Below are positions 7,958 through 11,493 of a stretch of 11,493 nt of DNA, one piece after another. How positions within the stretch are numbered: position 1 is the first letter of the stretch; every line of letters begins with the position of its first letter. Below the pieces are notes generated by a model. The model was not told the DNA's origin. It ran no database searches and saw nothing but the letters and a program-made list of their open reading frames with translations. The stretch comes from Dimargaris cristalligena (Eukaryota > Kickxellomycota > Dimargaritomycetes > Dimargaritales > Dimargaritaceae), in NCBI GenBank assembly GCA_027576995.1, contig JANBQC010000764.1, positions 1 through 11,493 on the forward strand, written 5' to 3'. The translations under genes and the position numbers were made by a program.

Positions 7958-9725
7958 GTAAGTTGTCAACATACCCCTCCCTACTCATTTATTCGCTGAC
8001 CTGCCAGACCCCATATCTAATTTATTGTTACATATATATATTCCATACTCGTATAAAACCGATTATCGGTCGGTGCTTCTTTAACTACCAGTATCAAATT
8101 TCGCTCTTATCTGGAGACCAAAATATCACCATCCTGCCGCAAGGATGAGCCCACCATTACCTATATTAATCGAGGTAGGTTTACTCTTAATCGTTGGGCA
8201 TTGAATGGATAATCTGGGTGTAAAGTATGAGGTGCATTGTAGACATGCCCTCCCAATAAGCCTTGGTGTAATCCATTGGCAATGGTTATCTAAGGCTCCC
8301 CCCATAATTTGCTGCTAACCCCCATCCACTAAGACTTGTCCTGACCATCTGCTAATTTGTGATGCGGGGCTTTAGGTCAGACCTACATGATGAGCCACAG
8401 CCATGAGCCATCCCAGAACATCATTTACAAAACTCAGCTCATTATTGCGTTCCACGACGACCACCACCGCCAAGAGGCCGCCAAACTGTGGAGAGTGTGG
8501 GCCGAGAAGCAGCCCAACCCGATGAACCCAAAAGCCGTTGAGATCGATGCCAGCTCGTCCTATAATATCACCATTATCGACGATAGCCAATTTGACCGGG
8601 TGACTTTTAACTGGAGTGGCACTGATGTGGCTCGCCTTAGTATCCGCTTTAACTTTCTCTCCACCGACTTCACAAACCTCAAGGGAATCAAGGGTATTCC
8701 TTTACGTTTGGTGGCCTTAAATGTACATAGTGGCGGTTCTGATTCTAATGCAGAATGCTATTATACCCTGTTGAAGAGCTTCCGGGATAAGGTTAGTATT
8801 GTTATTTGTTATGTCTATGGTTGTCGCGAATTGTTTATATATATCCCAACTGAGTTGAGTTGGGGTCGGTTAGTTGTCATCACTCGCTCTCTCATGTGGC
8901 TCATACTGGCTATATCTAATAACATGTCCTAGCATTTATATATATATATATATATATATATGACCTACTTATCACTTTCAAATTTGCCTATTTTGCTTGC
9001 TTTATGGTCGGTCGTATCATGTGCAATAGGGAGCAGAGCGGAAGTATAAAGACGAAAGTCGCCATTATTCCAAACACTTGGGGAAGGGCAAATCAATGAT
9101 TGAGGCGGATAATTTAAATGCCAACCTCTACTTTCCAGCCAGTCCTTTGACCGCTTTGAAACAGCCCCTACTGGCCTCCCAGATTCCCGCGCCTTACGGC
9201 AATCTTCTAGTATCGACTCCCGACAGCAATCATCTTACCAATGTGGTGGCGGCAAGTGGCAGCAGTGTAAGTGGCACAGGTTCTCTGGAGGTTCTGGCTT
9301 CCCAACACATATGGAACTCGGGATCCCGCTCTCCCAATATAGAATATTTAATTCGTAAGAGAAAACGGACCACGCCATTGCGGCCGTGTAACTGTCAGAT
9401 TGCCGACCGTGACCCCACCTATGCCCCAAACCCAATGCACAAATACCAACTCTGTATGTTGGTCCAATTCCCGCGTGAAACCTGGTACCGGGCCGTTTAC
9501 CTAGAACGCTTGACTATGGAACACTTTCAAACGCAATTGATGGCTAAATTGGATCTTGCGAGTCCAAACGTAAGCATTGAAGGTATTCGACGGCATACCC
9601 TCGCTGACCAGGTGGTCCATATGGACGATGAAATGCTCCAGAAAATGGATGATGAGATCGATATGGTCCTGTCAATTCAGCCTGGAAGCCGCTCCAGCTG
9701 GTTCTTCCTATGTCTTTTTTTTTAG
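7515..9725 (+). CDS. Grainyhead-like (CP2 superfamily) transcription factor, four exons
   Basis: Predicted nuclear DNA-binding regulator. Exons 7515-7957, 8092-8174, 8376-8791 and 9030-9725 join in phase to 545 residues plus stop. Residues 1-147 are a disordered Ser/Pro/Gln/His-rich arm. The Grainyhead DNA-binding domain runs from about 148 to 330, with TYINRGQTY (171-179), AFHDD (200-204), LWRVW (213-217), IRFNFLSTDF (265-274), KGIKGIPLRL (278-287) and RDKGAERK (312-319). A basic RKRKR (423-427) looks like a nuclear localisation signal. Residues 452-530 match the C-terminal ubiquitin-like dimerisation domain (YRAVYL, then MDD). DKGAERK favours Grainyhead over the TFCP2/LSF branch. The ATG at 7515 is only the first in this exon: the frame stays open to 7431 and reads naturally (PAQPLARESHPTHHG) from an acceptor at 7465. 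A 5' exon is therefore likely, and fungal relatives are usually longer. Confidence 0.9.
7958..8091 (+). other. Intron 1 of the Grainyhead-like gene (134 nt)
   Basis: Donor GTAAGT at 7958 and acceptor CTACCAG ending at 8091, with TTTAAC (about 8080-8085) as a possible branch point. Splicing bypasses the TAG at 7956-7958 and keeps the frame. Confidence 0.75.
8092..8174 (+). other. Exon 2, 83 nt, encodes the start of the DNA-binding domain
   Basis: This short exon has no ATG. It reads FRSYLE, then SPSCRKDEPTITYINR with the last base completing a Gly in exon 3. This is the DE-P-(L/I)-TY(L/I)N(K/R)GQ segment that opens every Grainyhead domain. Phases (1 nt in, 1 nt out) agree with both neighbours. 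Confidence 0.85.
8175..8375 (+). other. Intron 2 of the Grainyhead-like gene (201 nt)
   Basis: Donor GTAGGT at 8175 and acceptor CTTTAG ending at 8375, with GCTAAT (8351-8356) as a possible branch point. The nearby AG at 8379-8380 is rejected because it breaks the frame, whereas 8376 yields the conserved GQTY. Confidence 0.82.
8376..8791 (+). other. Exon 3, core of the Grainyhead DNA-binding domain
   Basis: The 138 full codons carry AFHDD, LWRVW, FDRVTFNW, IRFNFLSTDF, KGIKGIPLRL and AECYY, ending SFRDK. Order and spacing match the immunoglobulin-like CP2/Grainyhead fold. The exon ends at a codon boundary before GTTAGT. Confidence 0.92.
8792..9029 (+). other. Intron 3 of the Grainyhead-like gene (238 nt)
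   Basis: Donor GTTAGT at 8792 and acceptor GCAATAG ending at 9029. Removing it joins FRDK directly to GAERK, reconstituting the family's conserved RDKGAERK motif, which is strong proof of the junction. It contains a TA microsatellite. Confidence 0.9.
8937..8960. repeat. (TA)12 microsatellite in intron 3
   Basis: Twelve uninterrupted TA units lie in the intron between the core and last DNA-binding exons. The length is likely to vary between strains. Confidence 0.95.
9030..9725 (+). other. Exon 4, end of DNA-binding domain, linker and ubiquitin-like domain
   Basis: Starts at a codon boundary with GAERKYKDESRHYSKH, the basic end of the DNA-binding domain. A Ser/Gly/Leu-rich linker of about 90 residues follows, then RKRKR, a DPTYAPNP segment and the C-terminal dimerisation-type domain (KYQLCMLVQFP, YRAVYLERLT, MDDEMLQKMDDEIDM). 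The stop TAG is at 9723-9725. The final FLCLFF comes from a T-rich end and could be altered if a short last intron exists, because TTTTTTTTTTAG resembles an acceptor. Confidence 0.9.
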
Positions 9726-9783
9726 CTTTCCTTAACATGTCCTAATGGCACTATCATCTGTGGTTTTTAATTATGTTTTTTCG

Positions 9784-9801
9784 TTTTTTTTTTAAAAAAA
9801 A
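9784..9801. repeat. T10-A8 self-complementary tract in the 3' UTR
   Basis: Ten T (9784-9793) are followed directly by eight A (9794-9801), just upstream of the AATAAA. It could form a weak AU hairpin in the transcript. Confidence 0.8.
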
Positions 9802-9805
9802 GGAC

Positions 9806-9811
9806 AATAAA
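9806..9811 (+). terminator. Poly(A) signal of the Grainyhead-like gene
   Basis: AATAAA lies about 80 nt after the stop codon and is followed by a GT-rich element (TGTGGTTTTGGGT). This is the arrangement expected for mRNA 3'-end formation. Confidence 0.7.
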
Positions 9812-10728
9812 TGTGGTTTTGGGTAAATACCTGTCGTATTTTACAGGTGGCTTATCGGGGGGCTTTCACAGGGATCCCGCTTATGTACAAGGCCGACGAT
9901 CATTCTGCTGTGGCCGAATAGTTATTGCTATTGGGAGACGCACTGTACCAGGCCCTCTAAGGATGAAGCTCACCCTGCGTAGTGAGACCGCTCGGGGACT
10001 TTGTTACTTTATTATGGTTATTTGAGTGTGATGCTGTAAATCTTGTACAAGGAATTAACCTCATATTCAGTGTGGTGCGATAAGACCATGGGTTCTTTGG
10101 GCTTTCAAAAAAGGATCAGGCAGACTGGGCTTAATAAATATATTTTAAAAAATTGCTAGCTGGCAATGACAAGATACTGGAATTTGTCCATATACGCTAC
10201 GTGGGTGCCTATATGATAAATTATACCTGCTATTATCAAAAATATACATTATGGGCTATGCATCACTGTTATAAATAATCAACCAATCTATTTCTACAAT
10301 GTACAGTCCTTTAGAAACCTTTTGAGGCTGACCCCAGCTCCATCCATGTTAATATTTAAGAGAAAATTGTCTCCCAAATCCCCTTTCAGAGACCAATCAA
10401 CCGAGGCGGTCAGGCTAATGTATCCACATCCCAGTTTACAAATCACCTTGCTGCTTCACCAACCGATTAGGCCTGCTTTACAGTGCGGGGCTGGCTACAC
10501 TGTACTATACACTCATTATTCTAATCCACCATTTTTGGTCGACATCCCAACCAGCCTGGTTCAGCCTGGTAGATCTTTTCCCATCTAATCACAGTACTAA
10601 ACCTATTGTTTAAAAATGCCCATATTATTGTACCCATATGCATTGTTAAATGAGACAACCTGATTATCCACCTCCGTTTCCACGTCTCCCTAATACATTC
10701 CTGCTGCCTATTTGTTGTCTTCCAGGTC
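9812..10728. other. Intergenic, no gene recognised
   Basis: The composition is mixed and AT-rich, and open frames (for example 9813-10025 and 10322-10588) are of chance length without known motifs. Confidence 0.5.
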
Positions 10729-10904
10729 TGCTGCCTAATGTTCACCCCACCTATATACCTCGGTTTATGGGTTCCTCGGGCCAAGCCATCAGTTCGCCTA
10801 GCAGCAGCAGGACGGGGCCAATTGCTCGGAGAATGGGTAATGGTCACCTGACTGCCCCAACGAGAATGCACCACCAAACAGGCAGCAAAAAATTATTGGC
10901 ATAA
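10729..10904 (+). other. Doubtful terminal exon of an unidentified gene
   Basis: After a good acceptor (TTTGTTGTCTTCCAG ending at 10728) the frame is open to a TAA at 10902-10904. Its Ser/Gly/Arg-rich translation contains HPTYIPRFMGSSG and SSPSSSRTG. It resembles a disordered protein tail, and CpG is present up to its end. Fifty-eight open codons are not significant alone, and no upstream exon could be joined. Confidence 0.2.
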
Positions 10905-10907
10905 TCG

Positions 10908-11183
10908 ACCACACAAATGAACTATAGGTATAAAATAAGCAAAAGATAATCCAATTTTATTTTATTATTGGAGAAAATGCAGATAGCACACGTCATTCCA
11001 AGTTCCCTCTCACTTACATTGATAATATTTGACCCCCCTGGGTCCGGGAGTAATGCAGACCTTGGTCACCACCTATTACTGATATATTGGACTAGTATTC
11101 ACTGGCAATTACTTTAATCACCCACATTTGTAACAATTCAACAGTACCCTTCTTAGTCAGACACTACAATAGGTACCTTAGCC
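10908..11183. other. CpG-poor flank of the second LTR
   Basis: Only two CG dinucleotides (10991 and 11045) remain in this stretch. It may be a decayed internal or flanking part of the retroelement, but no pol motif can be read. Confidence 0.4.
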
Positions 11184-11493
11184 TGTCAGCCCTTCTAATC
11201 CACCTTAATCTGGACACCAGGCTGTCTGCCCTTATTAGGTCTTATAGCACTATATTAACCTTTCCATAGTCACCCCTGGTACTATGGGATTACCCTATAT
11301 CACATAACCCTTCCCCTTCCAGACTCCAACCCTTTACACTAATCACTCAGCATGCTGATCCAAGGACTCTTCCGGTTACCCTGAGAGTCTTCCAGATACT
11401 AGTAGCCATCCAGTTGGCCTATTCTCACTATATACCTTAGTTACCTGTAGTCTTCCCTTGGGACTTCCCTCTGGAGTTGTCCCCACATATATA
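11184..11493 (+). mobile_element. Second LTR of the same family, truncated by the window end
   Basis: Begins TGTCAGCCC and aligns with the LTR at 1087 in the same orientation up to the CCCCACATATATA TATA region. The first 50 aligned bases from 11241 differ mainly by transitions. It carries about 23 nt of extra sequence, mostly around 11360-11400, and retains one CG (11373-11374). It may be a solo LTR or the 5' LTR of another element continuing to the right. Confidence 0.75.

Noticed and set aside
9840..9930. Open segment VAYRGAFTGIPLMYKADDHS after an ATTTTACAG acceptor, as a further exon of the Grainyhead-like gene
   Set aside because: Only 24 codons, located after the AATAAA poly(A) signal, and the preceding exon already completes the C-terminal domain.
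1..11493. CRISPR arrays, bacterial operons or ribosome binding sites
   Set aside because: No regularly spaced repeats were found, and the spliced opisthokont-type gene and LTR elements show the DNA is eukaryotic.

Overview
The window looks like a repeat-rich, intron-containing fungal genome segment. The main evidence is one spliced gene on the + strand (about 7.47-9.73 kb) that encodes a Grainyhead-type (CP2 superfamily) transcription factor, a family confined to opisthokonts. Its core motifs (FLSTDF, KGIKGIPLRL, DKGAERK) resemble fungal Grainyhead-like proteins most closely. Introns of 134-238 nt with GT...AG ends, a canonical AATAAA signal and decayed Ty3/gypsy elements fit a fungus with a fairly large, transposon-loaded genome. 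I cannot name the lineage from sequence alone.

Layout. 1-120: short GC-rich tandem and direct repeats, then an A-rich stretch ending in a perfect 8-bp inverted repeat. 194-1110: broken 3' end of a Ty3/gypsy pol gene (zinc-finger tail, DD35E integrase core), followed from 1087 by its 3' LTR with a TATA box and poly(A) signal. This block contains no CpG dinucleotide from 203 to 1865, although it is otherwise of ordinary composition. 1866-7430: about 5.5 kb of CpG-containing DNA with no convincing intact gene. It holds a cluster of Grainyhead-type binding motifs at 2393-3121 (two perfect AACCGGTT octamers), a weak second retroelement remnant (RNase H tail plus integrase zinc finger, 3604-4071), and a strongly pyrimidine-biased kilobase with a 48-nt pure pyrimidine run. 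7466-9811: the Grainyhead-like gene and its poly(A) signal. 9812-10905: intergenic, with one doubtful candidate terminal exon. 10908-11493: CpG-poor again, with a second, diverged LTR of the same family and orientation running off the window end.

The Grainyhead-like gene is the only confidently functional gene. Its DNA-binding domain is spread over exons 1-4, and a short second exon (8092-8174) supplies the TYINRG segment. A cluster of its own family's consensus sites about 4.4-5 kb upstream raises the possibility of autoregulation. The CpG-depleted retroelement block beside CpG-rich single-copy DNA suggests CpG-targeted mutation or methylation aimed at transposons.
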